A stretch of 64,000 nt of DNA from Pedobacter hiemivivus (GCF_004331685.1 NZ_SJSM01000009.1:1-64000), one strand, 5' to 3'; counted from the stretch's first letter, positions 51,726 through 59,801 are shown. The notes: generated by a model from the sequence alone, not told the origin. Made by a program: numbers and translations.

Positions 51726-52079
51726 TTAAAATACTAAACCAGCTTCACGCGCACCTTCCGCCAACGATTTAACACGTCCGTGGTACAAATAACCATTTCT
51801 GTCGAAAACTACTTCTTTAACACCAGCTGCAATAGCTTTTTCAGCTACTAATTTACCTACAGCTACTGATTGTTCAGATTTGTTTCCAGTTCCAGAAAAG
51901 TCTTTTGATAAAGATGAAGCTGAAGCAATTGTACTGCCGGTTACGTCGTTAATGATTTGAGCATAAATTCCTTTATTGCTTCTATATACCGATAAACGTG
52001 GACGGCTATCAGAACCTGTAATTCTTTTTCTGATTCCTTTTTTTATACGATCTCTACGAGATAATTTTTTCCCTGCCAT
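51726..52079 (-). CDS. rplR: 50S ribosomal protein L18
   Basis: L18 is 117 residues and attaches 5S rRNA to the central protuberance. The basic N-terminus (KKLSRRDRIKKGIRKRITG), RPRLSVYRSNKGIYAQII and the C-terminal FDRNGYLYHGRVKSLAEGAR are conserved. It starts 5 bases after the rplF stop. Confidence 0.97.
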   Translation of the reverse strand: MAGKKLSRRDRIKKGIRKRITGSDSRPRLSVYRSNKGIYAQIINDVTGSTIASASSLSKDFSGTGNKSEQSVAVGKLVAEKAIAAGVKEVVFDRNGYLYHGRVKSLAEGAREAGLVF

Positions 52080-52084
52080 GATGA

Positions 52085-52642
52085 TTATTTTTTAGAAGCT
52101 GATTTACCTGCTTTTCTTCTTAACACTTCGCCTACAAACTTGATACCTTTACCTTTATATGGTTCTGGTGCACGTAACGAACGGATTTTCGCTGCTACTT
52201 GTCCTATCAATTGCTTATCAATACTTTCTAAAATGATTTTAGGAGTCTGACCTTTTTCTGAGGTTGTAGTCACTTTAATCTCTACCGGTAATTGGAACAC
52301 GTAATGGTGAGAATAACCCAAAACTAAGTCTAATGTATTACCTGTGTTTGTAGCACGGTAACCAACACCTACCAGTTCTTGAGAAATCTTGTAACCTTCT
52401 GTTACACCAACAACCATATTATTGATCAAAGCACGGTATAAACCATGTAATGCTTTGTGTCTTTTTTGCTCTGAAGGACGTTGTACTGTTAATACACCTT
52501 CTTCTTGACTTACAGTGATATCTGAATCTACTGCTTGAGTTAATTCTCCCTTAGGGCCTTTAACAGTTACTACGTTATCTTTAGATACCGTAATTGTTAC
52601 GCCTGCAGGTACATTAATTGGGGCTTTTCCTACTCTTGACAT
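52085..52642 (-). CDS. rplF: 50S ribosomal protein L6
   Basis: L6 is 185 residues and lies near the sarcin-ricin loop and factor-binding site. Two tandem similar domains are seen, with the C-terminal KQLIGQVAAKIRSLRAPEPY and KGKGIKFVGE signature. A perfect AAAGGAGG (52651-52658 on the minus strand) sits 8 bases before the ATG, an unusually strong ribosome-binding site here. It follows rpsH by 18 bases. Confidence 0.97.
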   Translation of the reverse strand: MSRVGKAPINVPAGVTITVSKDNVVTVKGPKGELTQAVDSDITVSQEEGVLTVQRPSEQKRHKALHGLYRALINNMVVGVTEGYKISQELVGVGYRATNTGNTLDLVLGYSHHYVFQLPVEIKVTTTSEKGQTPKIILESIDKQLIGQVAAKIRSLRAPEPYKGKGIKFVGEVLRRKAGKSASKK

Positions 52643-52660
52643 TTTGTTATCCTCCTTTAA

Positions 52661-53059
52661 TTAATAAACGTGACACAAAACTTCGCCACCAATGTTAAGT
52701 TTAGCCGCTTCTTTATCTGTCATAACACCTTTAGATGTAGACAAGATTGCAATACCTAAACCATTTAATACTCTTGGCATATTCTCTACGCCGGCATACT
52801 GCCTTAAACCTGGTTTGCTAATACGAGTTAACGTGCGGATAGCAGGGATTTTCGTGATCGCATTGTATTTCAAAGCGATTTTGATTATTCCTTGAACCGT
52901 AGTGTCTTCAAATTTGTAGTTAGCGATGTAACCTTTGTCAAAAAGTACTTTAGTAATTTCCTTTTTCAGGTTTGATGCAGGAATCTCTACAATTCTGTGA
53001 TTTGCCTTGATGGCATTTCTTACTCTTGTAAGATAATCTGCTATTGGATCTGTATTCAT
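52661..53059 (-). CDS. rpsH: 30S ribosomal protein S8
   Basis: S8 is 132 residues and binds the central domain of 16S rRNA. In E. coli it also represses the spc operon by binding its mRNA. MNTDPIADYLTRVRNAIKAN and the C-terminal GIAILSTSKGVMTDKEA and GGEVLCHVY are typical. It is preceded by a 115-base gap holding a hairpin (53136-53160), the largest internal gap in the block from rplC to rpmD. Confidence 0.97.
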   Translation of the reverse strand: MNTDPIADYLTRVRNAIKANHRIVEIPASNLKKEITKVLFDKGYIANYKFEDTTVQGIIKIALKYNAITKIPAIRTLTRISKPGLRQYAGVENMPRVLNGLGIAILSTSKGVMTDKEAAKLNIGGEVLCHVY

Positions 53060-53135
53060 TGTTATATAATTGTGATAGTGGTTTCCTTCCCGACCTATTC
53101 GAGACGACCTGCCATCGGTTAATGTTTTTGTTTAT

Positions 53136-53160
53136 TGTTTAGGGCATTGAACCCTAAACA
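53136..53160 (-). repeat. Inverted repeat between rpsN and rpsH
   Basis: TGTTTAGGG (53136-53144) pairs perfectly with CCCTAAACA (53152-53160) around a 7-base loop. On the minus strand A-rich, not T-rich, sequence follows, so it is not a standard terminator. It could be a processing or regulatory hairpin. Confidence 0.55.
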
Positions 53161-53174
53161 CAAGTAAGCTGGGA

Positions 53175-53444
53175 TTACCAGCTTGCTTTTCTTACTCCAG
53201 GAATTTTTCCTGCTAAAGCCATATCACGGAACAATACCCTTGATATACCGAAAGTACGCATATATCCACGAGGACGGCCAGTTAATTTACAACGATTGTG
53301 TAAACGTACTGCTGATGAGTTTTTTGGTAACTTATCTAATCCTTCGTAATCACCTGCAGCTTTAAGTTCTGCACGTTTTTCTGCATATTTAGCAACCAAT
53401 TTTTGGCGCTTAACTTCGCGAGCTTTTACTCCTTCTTTTGCCAT
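53175..53444 (-). CDS. rpsN: 30S ribosomal protein S14 (zinc-free type)
   Basis: S14 is 89 residues, the longer cysteine-poor form. It lacks the CxxC pairs of the zinc form. The C-terminal signature RCKLTGRPRGYMRTFGISRV and KIPGVRKASW is intact. It sits in the 30S head near the A-site. Its ATG overlaps the rplE stop (TAATG). Confidence 0.97.
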   Translation of the reverse strand: MAKEGVKAREVKRQKLVAKYAEKRAELKAAGDYEGLDKLPKNSSAVRLHNRCKLTGRPRGYMRTFGISRVLFRDMALAGKIPGVRKASW

Positions 53445-54010
53445 TATTGTTCTGTTTTTTGGTTTTTAAATGGTAAGCCAAATTGTTTTAAAAGTTCCAA
53501 TGCCTCAACGTCAGTAGCAGCAGATGTTACAAATGTAATATCCATACCTAAAATCTTGCTGATTTTATCGATGTTGATCTCAGGGAAGATGATTTGCTCA
53601 GTTACACCTAAAGTGTAGTTTCCTTTACCATCAAAACCTTTATCATTGATACCTTTGAAATCACGGATACGTGGCAAAGCTACGGAAATTAAACGATCTA
53701 AAAACTCATACATGTTGTTATCACGTAAAGTTACACGTACACCTACTGGCATACCTTTACGCAATTTAAAGTTTGAGATATCTTTTTTAGATTTCGCTCC
53801 AACTGCTTGCTGACCTGCGATTGTAGTCATCTCTAAAATAGAGCTATCCATAATCTTTTTGTCAGTTACAGAGAAACGACCAACCCCTTGGTTGATAGAT
53901 ATTTTCTCTAACTTAGGAACCTGCATAACGCTTTTGTAATTGAACTTATCTTTAAGTGCAGTTACAATTTCCTCTTTATATTTACTTTTTAATCTTGGTA
54001 CGTAAGCCAT
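53444..54010 (-). CDS. rplE: 50S ribosomal protein L5
   Basis: L5 is 188 residues and binds 5S rRNA and the P-site tRNA elbow. The conserved pieces are LEKISINQGVG, RKGMPVGVRVTLRDNNMYEF and GNYTLGVTEQIIFPEI. It overlaps rplX upstream and rpsN downstream by one base at stop/start junctions, so translation is probably coupled. Confidence 0.97.
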   Translation of the reverse strand: MAYVPRLKSKYKEEIVTALKDKFNYKSVMQVPKLEKISINQGVGRFSVTDKKIMDSSILEMTTIAGQQAVGAKSKKDISNFKLRKGMPVGVRVTLRDNNMYEFLDRLISVALPRIRDFKGINDKGFDGKGNYTLGVTEQIIFPEINIDKISKILGMDITFVTSAATDVEALELLKQFGLPFKNQKTEQ

Positions 54011-54348
54011 TATTTGATCTCCTCTCCTGATTTTTTAGATACCCTAACTAATTTCCCATCAGCATTAAGCTTTCTGCCAACGCGCGTAGTTGCACCCGTT
54101 TTAGGATCAATCAGCGCTACGTTAGAAATATGAAGAGCAGCCTCTTTTTTAATGATACCACCATTAGGGTTAGCAGCATTTGGTTTTGTATGTTTTGATA
54201 CAAGGTTAACACCTTCTACAAGAATTCTGCTTTTAGAAATTAATACTGAAAGCACAGTTCCTTGCTGACCTCTTGAATCGCCGGCAATAACCTTTACTAA
54301 ATCACCCTTACGGATTTTTATTTTTGGTGTAGTTACTTTATTTTTCAT
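54010..54348 (-). CDS. rplX: 50S ribosomal protein L24
   Basis: L24 is 112 residues, an early assembly initiator at the exit tunnel rim. The N-terminal KOW motif is KGDLVKVIAGDSRGQQGTVL. NLVSKHTKPNAANPNGGIIK and the C-terminal RKLNADGKLVRVSKKSGE are typical. It is 1 base after rplN. Confidence 0.97.
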   Translation of the reverse strand: MKNKVTTPKIKIRKGDLVKVIAGDSRGQQGTVLSVLISKSRILVEGVNLVSKHTKPNAANPNGGIIKKEAALHISNVALIDPKTGATTRVGRKLNADGKLVRVSKKSGEEIK

Positions 54349-54349
54349 T

Positions 54350-54718
54350 TTATAATACCTCCGGTGCTAATGATACAATTTTCATGAATTGTTTTTCACG
54401 CAGTTCTCTTGCTACCGGGCCAAAAATACGTGTACCGCGCGGCTCATCTTGTGCATTTAATAATACTGCGGCGTTGTCGTCAAAACGAATATAAGAACCA
54501 TCCTTACGTCTGATCTCTTTCTTTGTTCTTACTACAACTGCTTTAGAAATGCTTCCTTTCTTAATGTTTCCAGAAGGTAATGCACTTTTAACGGTAACAA
54601 CGATTTTGTCACCAATAGAAGCGTATCTCTTTCCAGTACCACCAAGTACACGGATAACCAATACTTCTTTTGCGCCGCTATTGTCGGCTACGTTTAATCT
54701 TGATTCCTGTTGTACCAT
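54350..54718 (-). CDS. rplN: 50S ribosomal protein L14
   Basis: L14 is 122 residues at the subunit interface and is the docking site for silencing factor RsfS in bacteria. Conserved are MVQQESRLNVADNSGAKEVL, the central KAVVVRTKKEIRR and FGPVARELREKQFMKIVSLA. It is 1 base after rpsQ. Confidence 0.97.
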   Translation of the reverse strand: MVQQESRLNVADNSGAKEVLVIRVLGGTGKRYASIGDKIVVTVKSALPSGNIKKGSISKAVVVRTKKEIRRKDGSYIRFDDNAAVLLNAQDEPRGTRIFGPVARELREKQFMKIVSLAPEVL

Positions 54719-54719
54719 G

Positions 54720-54974
54720 TTATTTAGCCCTTTCTAAAATTTCCACTAATCTCCAGTTCTTGTTTTTACTCAGCGGACGAGTCTCCATGATCAGTACTGT
54801 ATCTCCAATACCGCAATCGTTTTTCTCGTCATGAGCCATAAATTTGGTAGTTTTCTTAACAAACTTACCATAGATCGGGTGTTTCACTTTACGTTCTACC
54901 GCTACAACAATAGATTTATCCATCTTGTTGCTTACCACCAACCCGGTTCTTGTTTTTCTTAATTGTCTTTCCAT
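54720..54974 (-). CDS. rpsQ: 30S ribosomal protein S17
   Basis: S17 is 84 residues with an OB fold that binds the 16S rRNA 5' domain. It shows RTGLVVSNKMDKSIVVAVER, KHPIYGKFVKKTTKFMAHD and ETRPLSKNKNWRLVEI. It lies 13 bases after rpmC. Confidence 0.97.
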   Translation of the reverse strand: MERQLRKTRTGLVVSNKMDKSIVVAVERKVKHPIYGKFVKKTTKFMAHDEKNDCGIGDTVLIMETRPLSKNKNWRLVEILERAK

Positions 54975-54987
54975 TTCGACTCTAAAG

Positions 54988-55197
54988 TTATTTAGTTTCA
55001 GTAGCAGACTCAGCTTTACGCTTAGTCACTTCAGTATTTAATCGGGCAATATTTCTCCTAACCTTGCTAATGCGGCTTGGGTTCTCTATAGCCGAAATTG
55101 TATGCGCAAACTTTAACTTAACTAAGTTTTCTGTCTCTTCTGCAATCCTGGCTACTAGCTCTTCTTGTGAAAGCCCTGTAATTTCTGAGTTCTTCAT
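54988..55197 (-). CDS. rpmC: 50S ribosomal protein L29
   Basis: L29 is 69 residues and forms a long helical hairpin near the exit tunnel, next to the trigger factor and SRP site. It shows the family core LVKLKFAHTISAIENPSRI and RRNIARLNTEVTKRK. It lies 72 bases after rplP. Confidence 0.95.
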   Translation of the reverse strand: MKNSEITGLSQEELVARIAEETENLVKLKFAHTISAIENPSRISKVRRNIARLNTEVTKRKAESATETK

Positions 55198-55269
55198 TTT
55201 ATTAATTTTTATATTGCGGGTCCAGAGGTTGTAATAACAAGTTACTTACAACATTCAACCCTATACTAA

Positions 55270-55692
55270 TTATGCTTCTACGTAATCTCTACGTACTACA
55301 AATTTTGTTTGGATCGGTAATTTTTGAGCGGCTAAACGCATTGCTTCTTTAGCAACTTCTAAAGGAACACCTTCGGCTTCAAAAATGATACGTCCAGCTC
55401 TAACTACTGATACCCAGTATTCTGGAGCACCCTTACCTTTACCCATACGTACTTCAGCTGGTTTCTTAGTAATCGGCTTGTCAGGGAATATTCTAATCCA
55501 TACCTGACCTTCACGTTTCATGAAACGAGTTACGGCGATACGGGCTGCCTCTATCTGGCGACTGGTAATCCAGGTCGACTCTAGAGATTTGATCCCGAAA
55601 GACCCGAATGATAATTCAGCACCACGAGTTGCTAAACCTTTCATTCTGCCCTTCTGCATCTTTCTGAACTTCGTTCTTTTTGGCTGTAACAT
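55270..55692 (-). CDS. rplP: 50S ribosomal protein L16
   Basis: L16 is 140 residues and lies at the A-site finger and peptidyl-transferase cleft. It shows MLQPKRTKFRKMQKGRMKGL, the central EAARIAVTRFMKREGQVWIR and RMGKGKGAPEYWVSVVRAG. It lies 38 bases after rpsC. Confidence 0.97.
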   Translation of the reverse strand: MLQPKRTKFRKMQKGRMKGLATRGAELSFGSFGIKSLESTWITSRQIEAARIAVTRFMKREGQVWIRIFPDKPITKKPAEVRMGKGKGAPEYWVSVVRAGRIIFEAEGVPLEVAKEAMRLAAQKLPIQTKFVVRRDYVEA

Positions 55693-55730
55693 TGTATTTT
55701 AATATTATCGTTAAACGATTTGTTAACTAA

Positions 55731-56585
55731 TTATTTACGAGGACCTCTATTCTGAGTATTTCCGCCTCTATTATTTCCTGCACCAGGACCGCCTTGACCA
55801 GGGCCTCTTCCGCCACGATTACCACCACCGCGGTTATCGTTTCTTCTGTCGCCACCGCCACGGTTATCTCTGTCTCTGCCACCAAATGCACCTTCTGGTC
55901 TGCCACCTGGTTTACCAGGAGCATTGTTAGTTGCACCGATGTTAGGAGAAAGATCACGTTTACCGTAAACCTCACCTTTACAGATCCAAACTTTAACACC
56001 TATTTTACCATAAGTAGTCAAAGCTTCTGCTAATGCATAATCAATGTCTGCACGGAAAGTATGCAAAGGAATTCTTCCTTCTTTATACTGTTCGCTACGA
56101 GCCATCTCAGCACCACCTAAACGACCAGAGGTCATAATTTTGATACCTTCAGCACCCATACGCATTGTTGATGCGATAGTAGATTTCATTGCTCTACGGA
56201 ATGAAATCCTTGCCTCTAATTGTTTTGCAACACCTTCTGCTACTAATTGTGCATCAAGCTCAGGACGTTTGATCTCAAAAATGTTGATTTGAATTTCCTT
56301 TTTAGTCAATTTCTTCAACTCTTCTTTGATCTTATCAACCTCAGCTCCTGCTTTTCCAATCACAATACCTGGACGAGCCGTGTGGATTGTAACCGTGATA
56401 CGCTTTAACGTACGCTCGATAACCACTTTTGACACGCCGCCTTTTGCGATACGTACAGAAAGGTATTTTCTTATTTTTTCGTCCTCAACTAATTTATCAG
56501 CATAGTTGTTGCCACCGAACCAGTTAGAATCCCAACCTTTGATGATTCCTAACCTGTTACCTATTGGATGTGCTTTTTGTCCCAT
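55731..56585 (-). CDS. rpsC: 30S ribosomal protein S3 with RG-rich tail
   Basis: S3 guides mRNA entry on the 30S head. The first 215 residues carry the KH domain (ARPGIVIGKAGAEVDKIKEE) and the C-terminal core (GRLGGAEMARSEQYKEGRIP, DYALAEALTTYGKIGVKVWI). A further 65-70 residues are a low-complexity tail of Gly, Arg, Asn and Asp (for example RDNRGGGDRRNDNRGGGNRG), giving 284 residues against about 233 in E. coli. It lies 5 bases after rplV. Confidence 0.97.
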   Translation of the reverse strand: MGQKAHPIGNRLGIIKGWDSNWFGGNNYADKLVEDEKIRKYLSVRIAKGGVSKVVIERTLKRITVTIHTARPGIVIGKAGAEVDKIKEELKKLTKKEIQINIFEIKRPELDAQLVAEGVAKQLEARISFRRAMKSTIASTMRMGAEGIKIMTSGRLGGAEMARSEQYKEGRIPLHTFRADIDYALAEALTTYGKIGVKVWICKGEVYGKRDLSPNIGATNNAPGKPGGRPEGAFGGRDRDNRGGGDRRNDNRGGGNRGGRGPGQGGPGAGNNRGGNTQNRGPRK

Positions 56586-56590
56586 TTCTG

Positions 56591-56953
56591 TTAATTAGTT
56601 TGAGTTTCAACGTTTTTACTATCTACTACCAAAGTTACATGGTTTGAACGCTTACGTATTCTGTAACCACGTCCTTGAGGTGCTGGTCTTAATCTTTTTA
56701 ACTGACGACCACCGCCTACCATTATCGTTTTCACGTATAACTGGTTTTCTTCAGGGCGAGAACCTTCATTTTTAGTTTCCCAGTTTTTGATAGCTGATAA
56801 TAATAGTTTCTCAACTCTTATTGCTGCTTCTTTATTGGTAAACTTTAAAATATGTAAAGCTTTCTCAACACGCTCACCTCTGATAAGATCTACAACCAAA
56901 CGCATCTTACGCGGTGAGGTTGGACAATTGTTTAATTTCGCTACTGCTTCCAT
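56591..56953 (-). CDS. rplV: 50S ribosomal protein L22
   Basis: L22 is 120 residues and its beta hairpin lines the exit tunnel where macrolides and stall peptides act. It shows NNCPTSPRKMRLVVDLIRG and the hairpin tip GGGRQLKRLRPAPQGRGYRI. It lies 7 bases after rpsS. Confidence 0.97.
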   Translation of the reverse strand: MEAVAKLNNCPTSPRKMRLVVDLIRGERVEKALHILKFTNKEAAIRVEKLLLSAIKNWETKNEGSRPEENQLYVKTIMVGGGRQLKRLRPAPQGRGYRIRKRSNHVTLVVDSKNVETQTN

Positions 56954-56960
56954 CTTCTAA

Positions 56961-57227
56961 TTATTTTTTCTTTTCAGAGTGACCCCTAAATGTTCTGGTT
57001 GGAGCAAACTCTCCCAGCTTATGACCAACCATGTTTTCTGTTACGTATACCGGTATAAATTTATTACCGTTATGCACTGCAAATGTATGACCCACAAAAT
57101 CTGGTGAGATCATTGATCTGCGAGACCAAGTTTTAATGACAGACTTTTTGCCTGAATCATTCATAGAGACTACTTTCTTCTCTACGTTATGGTCAATATA
57201 AGGTCCTTTTTTAATCGAACGAGCCAT
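56961..57227 (-). CDS. rpsS: 30S ribosomal protein S19
   Basis: S19 is 88 residues on the 30S head, contacting S13 and the A-site. It shows MARSIKKGPYIDHNVEKKV, TWSRRSMISPDFVGHTFAVH and MVGHKLGEFAPTRTFRGH. Its ATG overlaps the rplB stop by one base. Confidence 0.97.
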   Translation of the reverse strand: MARSIKKGPYIDHNVEKKVVSMNDSGKKSVIKTWSRRSMISPDFVGHTFAVHNGNKFIPVYVTENMVGHKLGEFAPTRTFRGHSEKKK

Positions 57228-58051
57228 TATTTCTTCCTTTTCTCTATGATGAAACGATTTGAGTATTTTTTAAGTGAACGAGTTTTATATCCTTTAGAAT
57301 ATACACCGTTCCTTGAGCGAGGCTGACCTCCTGATGAGCGACCCTCACCACCACCCATAGGGTGATCTACCGGGTTCATCGCAACTGGACGTGTTCTCGG
57401 ACGACGGCCCAACCAACGTTTACGACCAGCTTTACCCAACACTTCATTTGCATGATCTGAATTGGAAACAGCTCCGATTGTTGCTAAACAAGTAACTAAG
57501 ATAGATCTTACTTCACCTGAAGGCATTTTCAATGTAGCATATTTACCATCACGAGCAGCTAATTGTGCATAAGCACCAGCGCTACGTGCCAACTGAGCAC
57601 CACGACCTGGATTGATCTCCACGTTGTGTACAATAGATCCCAAAGGAATATTGCTCAATTTTAAAGTATTTCCCACCTCAGGAGTTGCGGTATCACCCGA
57701 CACTACCTTCTGCCCTACTTGCAAACCTTCCGGTGCAATAATATAACGCTTCTCGCCGTCTACATAATGTAATAATGCAATACGTGCAGTACGGTTTGGA
57801 TCGTATTCAACAGTAGCTACTGTTGCAGGAATATCAAACTTATCACGTTTAAAGTCAATTAAACGGTAAGATTTTTTGTGGCCACCACCCATGTAGCGCA
57901 TAGTCATCTTTCCTGTATTGTTACGTCCTCCCGATTTCTTAGAAGATACAACCAATGATTTTTCGGGCTTGGTTGCTGTAATCTCCGAAAAACTGGCACC
58001 TACTCTAAAGCGGGTTCCCGGAGTGACTGGTTTAAATTTTCTTAAGCCCAT
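57227..58051 (-). CDS. rplB: 50S ribosomal protein L2
   Basis: L2 is 274 residues and is central to peptidyl-transferase assembly and subunit joining. It shows GRNNTGKMTMRYMGGGHKKS, the catalytic-region NPVDHPMGGGEGRSSGG and the zinc-independent fold. It lies 23 bases after rplW. Confidence 0.98.
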   Translation of the reverse strand: MGLRKFKPVTPGTRFRVGASFSEITATKPEKSLVVSSKKSGGRNNTGKMTMRYMGGGHKKSYRLIDFKRDKFDIPATVATVEYDPNRTARIALLHYVDGEKRYIIAPEGLQVGQKVVSGDTATPEVGNTLKLSNIPLGSIVHNVEINPGRGAQLARSAGAYAQLAARDGKYATLKMPSGEVRSILVTCLATIGAVSNSDHANEVLGKAGRKRWLGRRPRTRPVAMNPVDHPMGGGEGRSSGGQPRSRNGVYSKGYKTRSLKKYSNRFIIEKRKK

Positions 58052-58074
58052 AGTTATAAATTATTCAATTCTTA

Positions 58075-58365
58075 TTAAATATTCGAGTAATAATCAATTG
58101 TTTCGCCTGCTGCCAGGGTTACAATAGCTTTTTTATATTTCGGGGTACGTCCCGTAACTAATCCGCCCTTAGTATTTCTGGACTTAACTTTCCCATTTAC
58201 AACCATTGTATTAATGGCTAAAATGTGAACGCCGTACATTTTTTCTATGGCTCCCTTAATCTGCAATTTATTTGCTTTGGGTTCTACTTTAAAAGTAAAG
58301 CGGTTAGACTTTTCTGTTAATGCAGAAGCTTTCTCTGTTAATATTGGTTTCTTTAAAAATTCCAT
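58075..58365 (-). CDS. rplW: 50S ribosomal protein L23
   Basis: L23 is 96 residues at the exit tunnel, the docking site for trigger factor and SRP. It starts MEFLKKPILTEKASALTEKS; an upstream TTG (58377) adds four residues that overlap rplD and is rejected. TFKVEPKANKLQIKGAIEKM is the conserved core. It starts 1 base after the rplD stop. Confidence 0.97.
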   Translation of the reverse strand: MEFLKKPILTEKASALTEKSNRFTFKVEPKANKLQIKGAIEKMYGVHILAINTMVVNGKVKSRNTKGGLVTGRTPKYKKAIVTLAAGETIDYYSNI

Positions 58366-58366
58366 A

Positions 58367-58996
58367 TTACTTGGCAAATGCCTCCTCGATTGTTTTAACA
58401 GAATCCGCAGTTAACAAAAGTTTGCCACAGTTCAATACATCATAAGTATTTAACTGATCTGCAGTAATTACTTTCACTTTCTGAATGTTTCTGCTTGATA
58501 AATAGATATTGTTATTTTGTGCAGGTAAAACCAACAATGTCTTTTCGTTAGCCAAGTTTAATGCGCTAACCAAATTGATATAGTTTTTAGTTTTGATCGA
58601 ATCAAAAGTAAAATCTTCTAAAACCACAACATTATTGTCTTGAGCTTTGTATGATAAAGCAGACTTACGTGCTAATGATTTTAATTTTTTGTTCAATTTG
58701 AAACTATAGTCACGTGGCTGAGGGCCAAATACACGACCACCACCATTGAACAATGGAGATTTAATACTTCCGGCACGAGCACCACCAGTACCTTTTTGCT
58801 TATATAGTTTGCGGGTTGAACCAGCAATCTCATTACGTTGCTTAGACTTGTGAGTACCTTGACGTTGATTAGCCAAATACTGTTTAACATCTAAATAAAT
58901 TGCGTGGTCAACAGGCGTTATGCCAAAAACCGACTCAGGAAGTTGCACCTTGGCACCTGTCTCTTTTCCTGAAATGTTTAATACTTTAACTTCCAT
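58367..58996 (-). CDS. rplD: 50S ribosomal protein L4
   Basis: L4 is 209 residues with a long loop reaching the exit tunnel (QRQGTHKSKQRNEIAGSTRK and QKGTGGARAGSIKSPLFNGG). In E. coli it represses the S10 operon through the leader RNA; whether it does so here is unknown, but a hairpin leader precedes rplC. It lies 4 bases after rplC. Confidence 0.97.
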   Translation of the reverse strand: MEVKVLNISGKETGAKVQLPESVFGITPVDHAIYLDVKQYLANQRQGTHKSKQRNEIAGSTRKLYKQKGTGGARAGSIKSPLFNGGGRVFGPQPRDYSFKLNKKLKSLARKSALSYKAQDNNVVVLEDFTFDSIKTKNYINLVSALNLANEKTLLVLPAQNNNIYLSSRNIQKVKVITADQLNTYDVLNCGKLLLTADSVKTIEEAFAK

Positions 58997-59000
58997 CTGC

Positions 59001-59618
59001 TTACTTATCTAAGATTACGTAAGAACCCTTAGCTCCTGGAATGGAACCACTAACTACAACTAGATTTTGATCAGCATAAACTTTCAAAACTTGTAAGTTC
59101 TGAACTTTTACTCTGTCTCCACCCATTCTACCCGCCATACGCATACCTTTAAATACACGAGAAGGATACGAAGCAGCACCCAATGAACCTGGAGCACGCA
59201 TCCTGTTGTGCTGTCCGTGAGTTTGTCCACCAACACCACCGAAACCATGACGTTTTACAACACCCTGGAAACCTTTACCTTTTGACGTACCAACTACATC
59301 CACAAAATCGCCTTCGTTAAAGATGCTTACCGTTACAGTATCACCTAAGTTAAGTGACTCTTCAAACGGTTCAAATTCAACCAATTTACGTTTTGGGGTA
59401 GTGCTTGCTTTCGCAAAGTGGCCTTTAAGAGGCATGGTAGTGTTCTTTTCTTTGGCTTCGTCGAAACCTAACTGAACTGAAACGTAACCGTCTTTCTCTT
59501 CGGTCTTTACCTGTGTTACAACACAAGGTCCAGCTTCGATCACAGTACATGGTATGTTCTTACCATCTGCGTCGAATATGCTGGTCATTCCTACTTTTTT
59601 TCCAATAATACCTGACAT
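59001..59618 (-). CDS. rplC: 50S ribosomal protein L3
   Basis: L3 is 205 residues and one of the first proteins to nucleate 50S assembly. It shows MSGIIGKKVGMTSIFDADGK, the loop GFGGVGGQTHGQHNRMRAPG reaching the peptidyl-transferase centre, and GRMGGDRVKVQNLQV. Here it is the first gene of the transcription unit, because rpsJ lies more than 2 kb upstream beyond a terminator. It has its own promoter at 59696-59726. Confidence 0.98.
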   Translation of the reverse strand: MSGIIGKKVGMTSIFDADGKNIPCTVIEAGPCVVTQVKTEEKDGYVSVQLGFDEAKEKNTTMPLKGHFAKASTTPKRKLVEFEPFEESLNLGDTVTVSIFNEGDFVDVVGTSKGKGFQGVVKRHGFGGVGGQTHGQHNRMRAPGSLGAASYPSRVFKGMRMAGRMGGDRVKVQNLQVLKVYADQNLVVVSGSIPGAKGSYVILDK

Positions 59619-59643
59619 TTTCTTTTTTTAAATTAACACCCAT

Positions 59644-59661
59644 CGAAGCAGTAGGGCTTCG
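59644..59661 (-). promoter_or_regulatory. Leader hairpin of the rplC operon
   Basis: CGAAGC (59644-59649) pairs with GCTTCG (59656-59661) around a 6-base loop, within a predicted 70-base leader. It may be a ribosomal-protein leader; no known class was matched by eye. Confidence 0.4.
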
Positions 59662-59695
59662 TTCAAGGTGGATACACATCCCACTTAAGGGAGGG

Positions 59696-59726
59696 CAAAA
59701 ATAAGAAAGAAATCTTAATTTTCAAA
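59696..59726 (-). promoter_or_regulatory. Promoter of the rplC-rplQ ribosomal operon
   Basis: On the minus strand TTTG (59723-59726), a 19-base spacer and TATTTTTG (59696-59703) match the full Bacteroidota consensus exactly. The rplC ATG is 78 bases downstream. This is the clearest promoter in the window and fits very high expression. Confidence 0.8.
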
Positions 59727-59801
59727 TAGTTAGCTAAATATATTTTCAAATAATTGCTAAAAATTTGTTTTCACTGGATAGCATACAATTAAAGTTAGTT
59801 T

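Noticed and set aside
55727..55999. A 90-codon minus-strand frame rich in Val and Glu
   Set aside because: It is an alternative frame of the low-complexity S3 tail and ends inside it; S3 explains the sequence.
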